Counted from the first letter of the stretch, positions 30,393-39,782 are shown. The stretch: DNA of 57,351 nt from Rhodobacter capsulatus (GCF_005144475.1 NZ_SWJZ01000002.1:1-57351), one strand, 5' to 3'. Translations and numbers: made by a program. The notes: generated by a model from the sequence alone, not told the origin.

Positions 30393-30506
30393 TCCGGGTT
30401 TTTGCGCTCAAAAGCGGGCGGGACGCGGTTTTTCGATATCTTCGAAGTGTATCTTTAAGGATTTGCGCTGACATCTGGGATCTGGACCGGTTTCAACGAG
30501 GCATCC

Positions 30507-33500
30507 ATGTCTGCGGATCTGGCGCAACTGCGCAGCCTGCTCGACGGGTTTCCCGGCGCGGCGCTTGCCGTGTCCGACGCGGCCCGGCTGCTTTGGGCCA
30601 ATGCCCGGGCGGAAAGCCGCCTTGGCACCGCGGAACGCCTTGGCGCCCGGGTCGAGACGGTGTGTCCCGGGGCTTTGGGAGAACGCATCGCCGAGATCGT
30701 CACGCCCGCGGACGGGACGGGGCTTTCGCAGCGCTTCGCCATCGATCTTGACGCGGCGGGCGGCGGTGTGGGGCCAGGGCGGCTGGCCGAGGTGACGATC
30801 TGGCCGGTCTGTCCGGATGGCGGCGACAGGGTCTGGCTGGTGCAGATCCAGGAGCCGGTGGCCCCGCCCGAGAGCAGCGACCGCCGGGCGCAGGAAACCC
30901 GGCTGGCCGAGGCGCTGGCCGAGGCGCAGGCCGCCCGCATCGCCGCGCAGGCCACCGCCGATGCGCTGACGACGGCGCTGATCTGCGGCGAAACCGGGGT
31001 CTGGTCGATCTGCGCCGAGCTGGGCGAGGCCTGGATGCCCGACGAATGCTATCGTCAGCTGGGCTACGCGCCCGGGGATTTCATCCCCGACGAAATCGGC
31101 TGGCGCAGCCTGTTCCACCCCGACGACCTCGATGCGGCGCTCGCCCGGATGCAGGATCTGGTCTGCGACCGGGCCCCGGTCTTCACCGCCGACCACCGGC
31201 TGCGGCACCAGGACGGCAGCTATCACTGGTATCGCACCGTCGCGCGCAAGATCGACCGCTCCGACCGGGGCCTGCCCTTCATCGTCAGCGGCGGCTTCAC
31301 CCGTATCGACGAGGCGAAGGCGATCGAGCGGCGCTTGTCCGACGCGCTCGCCGATGCGCAGAAAAGTCGCGCCAAGGCCGAGGAACGCGGCGAGCTTTTG
31401 CGCACCTCGGCGCTTTGCGCCGGGATCGGGTCGTTCAGCGTCTGCCCCGATCTGGCTCTGGGCTGGACCCCCGACGAGACCTATCGCCTGTTCGGCCATG
31501 CCCCGGGGGCTTTCGCCTCGACCGATGCGGGCTGGCGCAGCCAGATCCACCCCGACGATCTGGCCTCGGCCGTGCGCGAGATGGAAAAGCTGAAATCCGG
31601 GGCCAGCGATCTTTACGTGCACGAACACCGCTGCCGTCATGCCGATGGCAGCTATCACTGGTATCGCGCCATCGCCCGTCGCGTCGACCGCTCGGACAAG
31701 GGGCTGCCCTATCTGCTGGCCGGGGTGATCATCTGCATCGACCAGAGCCGGGAAAACGAACGCCGTCTGGCCGAGGCGGCAGAGCGCGCGCAACACGCCC
31801 GGGACCGGCTGGACACGCTGGCCGACAATGCCCCGGGGGCGCTGTTCGAATATCGTCGCAATGGCGACGGGTCGATCGACATGCCCTATTTCAGCGCCAA
31901 GCTGCCGATGATGGTGGGCGTCGCCCCCGAGGTGATCGTGGCGAATGGCGTGAATGTCTTCACCCACATGCCGCAGGACATGATGCCGGAGATCTTCGGC
32001 TGGATCGAGGACTCGCGCCTGAACGGCACCCCGTTCGAGCACCGGCTGCCGGTCGATCACCCCGAGCGGGGCCGGATCTGGCTGACCGTTTCGGCGCTGC
32101 CCTGCAACCAGCCGGACGGGGCGACGCTCTGGTTCGGCAACGTCTTCGACATCACCGAACAGATGAACATGACGCGGGAGGCCGAACGCTCGGCCGCGGC
32201 GGTCCGCCGTGCCCATGACCGCATGGTCACCATGGCCGAAAACGCGCCCGGGGCGATCTTCGAATGGCTGCGCGAGCCCGACGGCCATTTCAGCTTCGCG
32301 TTCTTCAGCGCCGTCCTGCCCGATCTGCTGGGCCTGAGCGGCGAGGCGCTCGAGGCGGACGGGGCGGCGGTCTTCACCCGGATCCTGCCCGAGGACATTC
32401 CGTCGGTGCAGGCGGCGGTGATGCACTCGGTCGAGACCCTGACCCGGTTCGAGATCCTGCACCGCATCCAGCATCCGCAGCGCGGCCTGCGCTGGCTGCA
32501 TGTTTCCGCCAGCCCGTTCCCGCAGGATAACGGCACCATCGTCTGGTATGGCAATGCGATGGACGTGACCGAGCAGATCGAGGCCAAAAGCCGCGAGGAA
32601 CAGGCGGCCGAGGCGATGCATCAGGCGCATGAACGCCTGGCCTCGATCGCCTCGATCGCGCCGGTCGGGCTTTACGAATTCCGCCGCGATGCCGATGGCG
32701 GCACCTCTTTCCCCTACGCCAGCCCCTATCTCGAGGATATGCTGGGCGTGGGCTACGGGGTTTTTTCGCGCGTCGCCTCGACCGATTATCTTTTTGCCAA
32801 TGTGCACCCCGACGATCGGCCCGATTTCATGACCGCGCGGGGCGACAAGGCGACCAATCTGGAACTGTGGAACCAGCGTTTCCGGGTGCAGCACCCGACC
32901 CGCGGCGAGATCTGGCTGGCCAATTCCGCCACGCCCAAGGCGCAGCCGGACGGGTCGGTGGTCTGGACCGGGGCGCTGCACGATGTCACCGCCGATGTCG
33001 CGCGCGAGGCGGAATTGCGCCGCGCCCATCTGCTGGCCGAAACCATGCGCGCCGAAAACGAACGCCAGGCGCTGCATGACGGGCTGACCGGGCTGCCGAA
33101 CCGGCGCAGCTACGACAATGTCCTCGCCCGGCGCATCGGCGACGCGGCGGCGGGCGGTCCGCGCGACGGCGTGCTGATCCGGGTCGATCTGGATCACTTC
33201 AAACATGTCAACGACACGCTGGGCCACGAGGCCGGGGACATGGTGCTGCAGCGCGTCGCCGATGTGTTGCGCGCCGAATTGCGGGGCGGCGATTTCGCGG
33301 CGCGGATCGGCGGCGACGAGTTTTCGATCATCCTCGCGCCCGGTCAATCGGGCGGCCATGCCCGCGAGGTGGTCGAGCGGATGCAGGCACGGCTGGCGGA
33401 ACCCTTGTGGTTCGACGGGCGGCAATGCCGGTTCGGCGCCTCGTTCGGCGTTGCCGAGACCGAAGATCTCGCGGCCATGGGCACCGAGATCCAGCTTTTC

Positions 33501-34355
33501 GCCGATGCCGCGCTTTATCGCGCGAAGGAGGGGGGGCGGAACCGGATGGAGTTCTTTACCCCCGAGCTGCACCAGAACATCCTGTTCGACCGCAAGCTGG
33601 CGGGCGAGATCCAGGAGGGGCTCGAACGCGAAGAATTCGTGCCGTTCTTCCAGTCGCAGGTCTGCGCCCGGAGCGGACGGCTGACCGGGGTCGAAACGCT
33701 GCTGCGCTGGCGCCACCCCGAACGCGGCCTGCTGGCCCCCGATGCCTTCATGCATGTGGCGGTGCAATTGCGACTGGTGTCGGAAATCGACCGGGTGATG
33801 ATGGAGAAATCGGCCGCCGCCTTGACCTCCTGGCGGGCGCGCGGGCTGAATGTGCCGAAGATCAGCTTCAACGTCTCTTCGGGGCGGATGCATGATCCCG
33901 ATGTGGTGCGGGCGGCGCGGGCCATCGCCGAGGGCGAGACCAAGGTGACGTTCGAATTGCTGGAATCGATCCTGGTCGAGGAGGAGAGCGAGGTGTTCCG
34001 CTTCCATCTCGATGCGCTGCGCGATGCGGGGATCGAGATCGAGATCGACGATTTCGGCTCCGGTCACGCCTCGATCATCGGGCTGATGCAGATTGCCCCC
34101 TCGGCGCTGAAGATCGACCAGCGCATCGTGGCCCCGGTGGCGCGCGATCCGCGGTCGAAAAATCTGGTGCGGGCGATCGTCGAGATTGCCGAAACGCTGG
34201 GCATCGCCACCGTCGCCGAAGGGGTCGAGACCTGGGCGCAGGCCGAGATCCTGCGGGATCTGGGCTGTGACGTGCTGCAGGGCTTTCTGTTCTCGACGCC
34301 GCTTTCGGCCGAGGATTTCGCGCAGATCTGCACGCAGGAAGTGCGTCGCGCCTAG
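30507..34355 (+). CDS. Multi-PAS GGDEF-EAL protein (cyclic-di-GMP synthase/hydrolase)
   Basis: 1282 residues with no membrane segment. An N-terminal PAS-like region (about 5-100) is followed by five PAS/PAC units, the second and third both carrying HRxRHxDGSYHWYR and the fourth to sixth starting NAPGA(L/I)FE-like or APVGLYEF. GGDEF at 935-939 is intact, with an RxxD product-inhibition site (RGGD, 926-929) five residues before it. In the EAL domain the signature is ETL (1063-1065), but FELLES, IDDFGSGHAS, LKID, AEGVET and QGFLFS are kept, so hydrolysis remains likely. The signal sensed is unknown. Confidence 0.9.
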   Translation: MSADLAQLRSLLDGFPGAALAVSDAARLLWANARAESRLGTAERLGARVETVCPGALGERIAEIVTPADGTGLSQRFAIDLDAAGGGVGPGRLAEVTIWPVCPDGGDRVWLVQIQEPVAPPESSDRRAQETRLAEALAEAQAARIAAQATADALTTALICGETGVWSICAELGEAWMPDECYRQLGYAPGDFIPDEIGWRSLFHPDDLDAALARMQDLVCDRAPVFTADHRLRHQDGSYHWYRTVARKIDRSDRGLPFIVSGGFTRIDEAKAIERRLSDALADAQKSRAKAEERGELLRTSALCAGIGSFSVCPDLALGWTPDETYRLFGHAPGAFASTDAGWRSQIHPDDLASAVREMEKLKSGASDLYVHEHRCRHADGSYHWYRAIARRVDRSDKGLPYLLAGVIICIDQSRENERRLAEAAERAQHARDRLDTLADNAPGALFEYRRNGDGSIDMPYFSAKLPMMVGVAPEVIVANGVNVFTHMPQDMMPEIFGWIEDSRLNGTPFEHRLPVDHPERGRIWLTVSALPCNQPDGATLWFGNVFDITEQMNMTREAERSAAAVRRAHDRMVTMAENAPGAIFEWLREPDGHFSFAFFSAVLPDLLGLSGEALEADGAAVFTRILPEDIPSVQAAVMHSVETLTRFEILHRIQHPQRGLRWLHVSASPFPQDNGTIVWYGNAMDVTEQIEAKSREEQAAEAMHQAHERLASIASIAPVGLYEFRRDADGGTSFPYASPYLEDMLGVGYGVFSRVASTDYLFANVHPDDRPDFMTARGDKATNLELWNQRFRVQHPTRGEIWLANSATPKAQPDGSVVWTGALHDVTADVAREAELRRAHLLAETMRAENERQALHDGLTGLPNRRSYDNVLARRIGDAAAGGPRDGVLIRVDLDHFKHVNDTLGHEAGDMVLQRVADVLRAELRGGDFAARIGGDEFSIILAPGQSGGHAREVVERMQARLAEPLWFDGRQCRFGASFGVAETEDLAAMGTEIQLFADAALYRAKEGGRNRMEFFTPELHQNILFDRKLAGEIQEGLEREEFVPFFQSQVCARSGRLTGVETLLRWRHPERGLLAPDAFMHVAVQLRLVSEIDRVMMEKSAAALTSWRARGLNVPKISFNVSSGRMHDPDVVRAARAIAEGETKVTFELLESILVEEESEVFRFHLDALRDAGIEIEIDDFGSGHASIIGLMQIAPSALKIDQRIVAPVARDPRSKNLVRAIVEIAETLGIATVAEGVETWAQAEILRDLGCDVLQGFLFSTPLSAEDFAQICTQEVRRA

Positions 34356-34408
34356 GCCATCGTTGGGCCGCCCTTGCCGCGGGCGGGGCGGGGCCGCATA
34401 GTCCGGCG

Positions 34409-35635
34409 ATGTCCAGCCCACGCCGCCCCCCGCCCGCCCATCCGTTCCATGTCATGGCAAAGCCCATCGGGCCGCGCTGCAATCTCGCCTGTGACTACTG
34501 CTATTACCTTGAAAAAGAAGCGATGTTTCCGCCCGGCCATCGCTTTCGCATCGATGATGCGGTGTTGACCCGGTTTGTCGCCGATTACATCGCCAGCCAA
34601 TCCGCCGCCGGGCTGCGCGAGATTGCCTTTGCCTGGCAGGGCGGCGAGCCGATGCTGATGGGGCTCGACTGGTTTCGCCGTCTTGTCGCGTTGCAGAGTC
34701 GGCTTTGCCCGCCCGGGCATCGGGTCTCGAACCTGATCCAGACCAATGGCACGCTGATTTCCGACGCCTGGGCCGGGTTCTTCGCCGAGCAGGATTTTCT
34801 GGTCGGGCTCAGCCTTGATGGCCCGCCCGCCATGCAGGACGCGGCGCGGCCGGATCGGCGCGGGCGGCCCTCGTCTGCGGCGGTGCTGCGCGGGCTCGAG
34901 CGGCTGCAGCGGGCCGGGGTTCGGGTCAATCTGCTGACGGTGGTATCCCGGGCGAATGTCGCCGATCCGGTCGCGGTCTATCGCTATCTCTCGGGGCTTG
35001 GTCCCGAGTTCCTGCAATTCATCCCGGCGCAGGAGCGTATCCTGCCCGATGGCCGCCGCGCCGGGGCGCCCGGGCGCGGCGACAGCGGCGCGGTGCTGGC
35101 CCCCTTCTGCATCACCGGCCTCGACTATGGCCGCTTCCTCTGCGCGATCTTCGACGACTGGATCGCCCGCGACGTCGGCCGCATCTTCGTGCAGCATTTC
35201 GACGAGATGCTGGGCTTGCTGATGGGCGCCCCGGCGGGGCTGTGCGTCTTTGCCGAGACCTGCGGCACGGCGCTGGCGCTGGAACAGGACGGCGGGCTGT
35301 TCACCTGCGATCACTATGTCTACCCCGCGTTCCGGCTGGGCAACATCAAGGCCCGTCCGGTGGGGGAACTGGCCGCGCTGCCGAAGGCGCGGCTGTTCGG
35401 CAAGGACAAGCAGGCCGGGCTCTGCGCCACCTGCCGCGGCTGCGACTGGCGCTTTGCCTGTCAGGGCGGCTGCCCGAAGCACCGCACCGCGCCCGAGCCG
35501 GGCGGGCCGGGCCGGATCAACCATTTCTGCGACGGCTACCGGATGTTCCTGACCCATGCCGCGCCGAAGCTGCGCCGGATGGGCGCTCTGATTGCCGCGG
35601 GCCGCCCCGCGGCGGCGATCATGGCGGACGCCTGA
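34409..35635 (+). CDS. Anaerobic sulfatase-maturating enzyme (radical SAM)
   Basis: 408 residues. The radical-SAM cluster CNLACDYC has its cysteines at 24, 28 and 31. The C-terminal SPASM region holds the extra iron-sulfur cysteines: CVFAETCGTALALEQDGGLFTCDHYVYP and CATCRGCDWRFACQGGCPKHR. Such enzymes oxidise the active-site Cys or Ser of a sulfatase to formylglycine without oxygen. The Cys-type choline-sulfatase 2.6 kb downstream (CAPAR) is the obvious client. Confidence 0.88.
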   Translation: MSSPRRPPPAHPFHVMAKPIGPRCNLACDYCYYLEKEAMFPPGHRFRIDDAVLTRFVADYIASQSAAGLREIAFAWQGGEPMLMGLDWFRRLVALQSRLCPPGHRVSNLIQTNGTLISDAWAGFFAEQDFLVGLSLDGPPAMQDAARPDRRGRPSSAAVLRGLERLQRAGVRVNLLTVVSRANVADPVAVYRYLSGLGPEFLQFIPAQERILPDGRRAGAPGRGDSGAVLAPFCITGLDYGRFLCAIFDDWIARDVGRIFVQHFDEMLGLLMGAPAGLCVFAETCGTALALEQDGGLFTCDHYVYPAFRLGNIKARPVGELAALPKARLFGKDKQAGLCATCRGCDWRFACQGGCPKHRTAPEPGGPGRINHFCDGYRMFLTHAAPKLRRMGALIAAGRPAAAIMADA

Positions 35636-35732
35636 CCCGTTCGAATGCGGCGGATTTTCCGCAGCGGTGGCAGGATTTTCTTCATCTCCTTTTGCCATCC
35701 TGTTCCGGGACAGATCCAGAAGGACACTTGTG

Positions 35733-36299
35733 ATGATCACCGCCGTTTCCAACGCGCCGCCCGTCGCGCAGGCGCAAACCGCCCGGGCCGCGACGGCCAG
35801 CAACCCGGCCTTCACCCTTTCGGAGGCGGAGACCGCGCCGGAACCGTCTCAGGATTGGGCCGGTTCAGGGCAAGCGAGCCGGATGCAGGAAGCCCTTCTT
35901 CAGGCGCGCGCCGCCGCAGCGAACCAGACCGAAGCTCCGGCCCCCGCCGCGGAGGAGGAGACGGCCGTGTCCGAGGCCGGCGCCGAGGCGGCGCCTGCGG
36001 GGGCAGCAAGTGCCGGGTCCGATCACATTGCCCCGGCAGGCACGCGCGCCGCGGGCGATGCCGCCTCGGAGAAACAGGAAACGAGCGACGCCGATCGCAA
36101 GAAGGCCGCGCGCAAGGCGGCGAAGGAGATCGAGGAGAGTTTCGACCGGATCAAGGAATTGCTGGCGAACCGGACAGAGGTTCCCGAGGCCGCGACAGGA
36201 TCGCAGGCCGCCGCCAGCGCCTGGGCCGCCAGCCGCAAGGTGCTGGGCATTTCGTCGCTCCCCTCTGTCTCCGCAAGCACTGGCGCCCCCTCAGCCTGA
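35733..36299 (+). CDS. Ala/Glu-rich protein of unknown function
   Basis: 188 residues, not recognised. Residues 1-115 are low-complexity Ala, Glu, Thr and Pro with no signal peptide. Residues about 122-147 (DRKKAARKAAKEIEESFDRI) form a charged amphipathic helix, and the end is Ser/Ala-rich. GAAGGACA lies 10 bases before the start and frame usage looks coding. It ends nine bases inside the convergent LysR gene. It could equally be a disordered adaptor or a linker-like secreted protein; no function is proposed. Confidence 0.55.
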   Translation: MITAVSNAPPVAQAQTARAATASNPAFTLSEAETAPEPSQDWAGSGQASRMQEALLQARAAAANQTEAPAPAAEEETAVSEAGAEAAPAGAASAGSDHIAPAGTRAAGDAASEKQETSDADRKKAARKAAKEIEESFDRIKELLANRTEVPEAATGSQAAASAWAASRKVLGISSLPSVSASTGAPSA

Positions 36300-37175
36300 G
36301 GGCAGACCCGCCTCGGCCCGCAGCCACTGCCAAAGCGCCTCGGCCCCGGCGTCGCGCGGCGCCTTGGCCAGCAGAAAATACCCCCGCTCCGGGTCGGCCA
36401 GTTCCGGCCCGGCCTCGACCAGCTGATCGCGGGCGAGCAGCCGATCCACCAGCCCGCGCCAGCCCAGCGCCACGCCCTGTCCGGCCAGCGCCGCCTCGAT
36501 CACCAGCGCATAGGTGTTGAAGCGCAGATCCCCGCGCGCGCTGCGCGGATCGCGGGCAGGCGTCAGGGCGCGCTGGTAGGTCGGCCAGTCGAACCAGACC
36601 GCCCCCGGTTCGGCATCAAGGTGGATCAGCGGCGCATCGGGCAGCACGCCCGCAGGCAGGCCCGCCCGCAAGGCCGGGGCGCAGACCGGCACCACCGCCT
36701 CGGGCATGATCTGCACCGCCTCGGGGCCCAGCTCGGCGCGGGAGGCGAAAACCACCGCCATCTCGCCCTCGGCCCGTGTCCCGGCATGTTGCAGCGCGAC
36801 GATCTGCAGTTCCAGTTCGGGATGGGCGGCGCGGAACAGATGCAGCCGCGGCATCAGCCACAGGCTTGAAAAGGCGTAATCGGTGAACAGCCGCAAGGCC
36901 TTGCGCCGAGGTGTCGGGCGCAGCTCCTCGGCCAGGGCATCGACTTGCGTGACCGCCCGGGTCAGGATGTCATGCAGCGCCCGCCCCTCGGGCGTCAGCA
37001 CCACCCCGCGGGCCTTGCGCAGTAGCAGGGCCACGCCGAATTCCCCCTCGGCGCGGCGGATCTGATAGCTGACCGCGGGCTGGGTGATGTTCAGACGATG
37101 GGCCGCTTCGGACAGGCTGCCCGCCCGCCCGACCTCGGCAAAGACCCGCATCCAGCCCAGATCGACCCGCCGCAT
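36291..37175 (-). CDS. LysR-type regulator of choline-sulfate use
   Basis: 294 residues. The N-terminal winged helix reads VGRAGSLSEAAHRLNITQPAVSYQIRRAEGEFGVALLLRKARGV, followed by a periplasmic-binding-like effector domain. Overall resemblance and context fit the LysR family regulator linked to choline-O-sulfate utilisation. It is divergent from the binding protein and sulfatase genes, with two dyads in the 103-base gap. ATG was placed at MRRVDLGWM; the frame stays open upstream into the promoter. Confidence 0.82.
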   Translation of the reverse strand: MRRVDLGWMRVFAEVGRAGSLSEAAHRLNITQPAVSYQIRRAEGEFGVALLLRKARGVVLTPEGRALHDILTRAVTQVDALAEELRPTPRRKALRLFTDYAFSSLWLMPRLHLFRAAHPELELQIVALQHAGTRAEGEMAVVFASRAELGPEAVQIMPEAVVPVCAPALRAGLPAGVLPDAPLIHLDAEPGAVWFDWPTYQRALTPARDPRSARGDLRFNTYALVIEAALAGQGVALGWRGLVDRLLARDQLVEAGPELADPERGYFLLAKAPRDAGAEALWQWLRAEAGLPSG

Positions 37176-37211
37176 CAGACATAACCTTTCTTTATCGCAA
37201 GCATTCAGAAA

Positions 37212-37230
37212 TTGCCCCTGTACAGGGCAA
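37212..37230. promoter_or_regulatory. Dyad between LysR gene and binding-protein gene
   Basis: TTGCCC-CTGTACA-GGGCAA: six-base perfect arms around a near-palindromic centre. It is placed between the two divergent starts, as expected for a LysR operator. Confidence 0.5.
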
Positions 37231-37241
37231 ACTGTCTCACC

Positions 37242-37259
37242 TTTCATAAGCGAATGAAA
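37242..37259. promoter_or_regulatory. Second dyad (T-N11-A type) near the binding-protein start
   Basis: TTTCAT-AAGCGA-ATGAAA has perfect six-base arms and contains T-N11-A, the general LysR recognition form. It lies 20 bases before the ATG of the binding-protein gene, so binding there could repress or tune that transcript. Confidence 0.45.
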
Positions 37260-37278
37260 TAGCTGACAGGGAACCGGA

Positions 37279-38223
37279 ATGACCTTCTCCATCGCCTGCC
37301 GCACGGGGCTTTCCGTGGCCTTCCTTTTGTCCGGCGCCGCGGTGGCCCTGGCCGATGACGCCAGCTGCGCCACGATCCGGCTCTCGGACCCGGGCTGGAC
37401 CGATATCACCGCGACGAATGCCGTCGCCTCGGTGGTGCTGACGGGGCTGGGCTATGCGCCCGAGGTGAAGACGCTGTCGGTGCCGATCGGCTACGCGGCG
37501 ATGAAGACCGGCGAGATCGACGTGTTTCTGGGCAACTGGATGCCGGCGCAGCAGAAATTCATCGACGATCTGACCGCGGCCGAGGCGGTCGATCATCTCG
37601 CGCAGAACCTGACCGGGGCGAAGTTCACCCTGGCCGTGCCGACGGCCGCGGCGGCCAAGGGGGTCACGGATTTCGCCGATCTGGCCGCGCATGGCGCCGC
37701 GTTCGACCACAAGATCTACGGCATCGAGCCGGGGGCCCCGGCGAACGCCAATATCCAGAAGATGATCGACAGCAATGATTTCGGGCTGAAAGACTGGCAA
37801 CTGGTCGACTCGGGCGAGCAGGCGATGCTGGCGCAGGTCGATCGCGCGGTGACGGAGGGCAAGGGGATCGTCTTCCTCGCCTGGGCGCCGCATCCGATGA
37901 ACGCGACATTCGATCTGACCTATCTTTCGGGGGGCGACGCCTATTTCGGGCCGGATTTCGGCGGCGCGACGGTGCACACGCTGGCGCGCAAGGGCTGGGC
38001 GGGGGCCTGTCCGAATGCGGGCAAGCTGTTCTCGAACCTGGTCTTCGAACTGGGCATGGAGAACGAGCTGATGGGATCGATCCTCGGCGGCTCTGATGCC
38101 AAGGTGGCGGCCAGCGACTGGATCAAGGCGCATCCCGAGGTTCTGGGCCCCTGGCTCGACGGGGTGACGACGCTGGACGGCCAGCCGGGCGAGGCGGCGG
38201 TCAAGGCCGCGCTGGGACTGTAA
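37279..38223 (+). CDS. choX: Choline-type ABC transporter substrate-binding protein
   Basis: 314 residues with a Sec signal peptide (ending AVALADDAS). The mature protein is of the OpuAC/ChoX class: IRLSDPGWTDITATNAVASVVLTGLGY, TGEIDVFLGNWMPAQQ and AWAPHPMNATFDLTYLSGGD, with the aromatic and acidic residues that bind quaternary ammonium compounds. It would deliver choline or choline-O-sulfate. No permease or ATPase gene is nearby, so it must use a transporter encoded elsewhere. betC follows after 15 bases. Confidence 0.85.
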   Translation: MTFSIACRTGLSVAFLLSGAAVALADDASCATIRLSDPGWTDITATNAVASVVLTGLGYAPEVKTLSVPIGYAAMKTGEIDVFLGNWMPAQQKFIDDLTAAEAVDHLAQNLTGAKFTLAVPTAAAAKGVTDFADLAAHGAAFDHKIYGIEPGAPANANIQKMIDSNDFGLKDWQLVDSGEQAMLAQVDRAVTEGKGIVFLAWAPHPMNATFDLTYLSGGDAYFGPDFGGATVHTLARKGWAGACPNAGKLFSNLVFELGMENELMGSILGGSDAKVAASDWIKAHPEVLGPWLDGVTTLDGQPGEAAVKAALGL

Positions 38224-38238
38224 GGACAAGGCCGGACC

Positions 38239-39753
38239 ATGGACCCCCGCCCGAATATCCTTGTCATCATGGTGGATCAGGCCAACGGGACGCTGTTCCC
38301 CGATGGTCCGGCGCCGTTCCTGCACACGCCGCACCTGAAGCGCCTGGCGAAGCGGTCCACCCGTTTTGCCAACACCTACACGGCCAGCCCGCTTTGTGCC
38401 CCCGCGCGGGCGTCCTTCATGTCGGGGCAGTTGCCGTCCCGCACGCGGGTCTACGACAATGCGGCCGAATTCGCCTCGGACATTCCGACCTTCGCGCATC
38501 ATCTGCGTCGGGCGGGCTATGCCACGACGCTTTCGGGCAAGATGCATTTCGTCGGCCCCGATCAGCTGCATGGGTTCGAGGAACGGCTGACGACCGACAT
38601 TTACCCCGCCGATTTCGGCTGGACGCCCGACTACACGAAACCGGGCGAGCGCATCGACTGGTGGTATCACAATCTGGGTTCGGTCACTGGCGCGGGCGTG
38701 GCCGAGATCACCAACCAGATGGAATATGACGACGAGGTTGCCTATCACGCGATGCGCAAGCTCTATGACCTGTCGCGGCGGCAGGATGACCGGCCGTGGT
38801 GTCTGACGGTCTCTTTCACCCATCCGCATGATCCCTATGTGGCGCGCAAGCGGTTCTGGGATCTGTATGAGGAAAGCCCGGCGCTGGACCCCGTGGTTCC
38901 GGCTTTGGCTTTCGAGGATCAGGACCCGCAATCGCGGCGCATCTTGGAATCCTGTGATTTCAGAAATTTCGAAATAACCCCGGAAATGATCCGCCGCGCC
39001 CGCCAGGGGTATTTTGCCTCGATCAGTTACATCGATGAAAAGATAGGGGAAATCATCGATGTTCTGGAGCGCGGGCGGATGGCGGAGAATACGATCATCG
39101 TCTTCGTCTCGGATCATGGCGACATGCTGGGCGAGCGCGGCTTGTGGTTCAAGATGAACTTCTTCGAGGGCTCGGCGCGGGTGCCGATGATGATTGCCGC
39201 GCCCGGTTGGAAACCCGGCCGGATCGATACGCCGGTGTCGACGCTCGACATCACGCCGACGCTGGCGGCACTGGCGGGGATCGACATTTCCACGCTGGCG
39301 CGCTGGACCGATGGCACCGATCTGGCCCCGGTGGCCCAAGGCGGTGCCCGCGCCGCGGTGCCGATGGAATATGCCGCGGAATCGACGATCACGCCGATGG
39401 TCTGCCTGCGCGAGGGGCGGTACAAGCTGATGCTGTGCGCCGTTGATCCGCCGATGCTGTATGACCTTGAAGCCGATCCGCAGGAGTTGGTGAACTTGGC
39501 CGCATCGCCCGACCATGCCGACACCCTTGCCCGGCTGACCGATCAGGCGATGGCGCGCTGGGATCTGGGCGCCTTCGATGCGGCGGTGCGCGAAAGTCAG
39601 GCGCGGCGCTGGGCGGTTTATGACGCGCTGCGCAACGGCGCCTATTTCCCCTGGGATTACCAGCCGCTGCAAAAGGCGTCGGAACGCTACATGCGCAACC
39701 ACATGGATCTGAACGTGCTGGAGGAAAACCAGCGTTATCCGCGCGGCGAATGA
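38239..39753 (+). CDS. betC: Choline-sulfatase
   Basis: 504 residues, the usual length. The sulfatase signature PLCAPARASFMSGQ contains Cys53, which becomes formylglycine, and Arg57. Further active-site elements are the N-terminal ILVIMVDQ metal site, GKMHFVGP, SDHGDMLGERGLW and the C-terminal choline-sulfatase extension (HMDLNVLEENQRYPRG). It releases choline and sulfate from choline-O-sulfate, feeding glycine-betaine synthesis or sulfur supply. It shares a transcript with the binding-protein gene. Confidence 0.92.
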   Translation: MDPRPNILVIMVDQANGTLFPDGPAPFLHTPHLKRLAKRSTRFANTYTASPLCAPARASFMSGQLPSRTRVYDNAAEFASDIPTFAHHLRRAGYATTLSGKMHFVGPDQLHGFEERLTTDIYPADFGWTPDYTKPGERIDWWYHNLGSVTGAGVAEITNQMEYDDEVAYHAMRKLYDLSRRQDDRPWCLTVSFTHPHDPYVARKRFWDLYEESPALDPVVPALAFEDQDPQSRRILESCDFRNFEITPEMIRRARQGYFASISYIDEKIGEIIDVLERGRMAENTIIVFVSDHGDMLGERGLWFKMNFFEGSARVPMMIAAPGWKPGRIDTPVSTLDITPTLAALAGIDISTLARWTDGTDLAPVAQGGARAAVPMEYAAESTITPMVCLREGRYKLMLCAVDPPMLYDLEADPQELVNLAASPDHADTLARLTDQAMARWDLGAFDAAVRESQARRWAVYDALRNGAYFPWDYQPLQKASERYMRNHMDLNVLEENQRYPRGE

Positions 39754-39774
39754 AGGCGCGTGAAAGCGAGTGAA
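39745..39774 (+). repeat. Three degenerate 10-bp tandem repeats across the betC stop
   Basis: GGCGAATGAA, GGCGCGTGAA, AGCGAGTGAA. Each unit ends in TGAA; with a ten-base period the three TGA triplets fall in all three frames, the first being the betC stop. Confidence 0.8.
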
Positions 39775-39782
39775 CAAGGGGG

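Noticed and set aside
34356-34408. GC-rich stretch after the GGDEF-EAL gene as a terminator
   Set aside because: Many GC runs but no stable stem with a T tract, and the maturase gene begins 53 bases later.
30408-34421. 1337-residue open frame opposite the GGDEF-EAL gene
   Set aside because: Same composition artefact; the plus strand encodes well-conserved domains over the whole length.
37176-37409. N-terminal extension of the LysR regulator
   Set aside because: It would run through the divergent promoter and both dyads, while the winged-helix homology starts at MRRVDLGWM.
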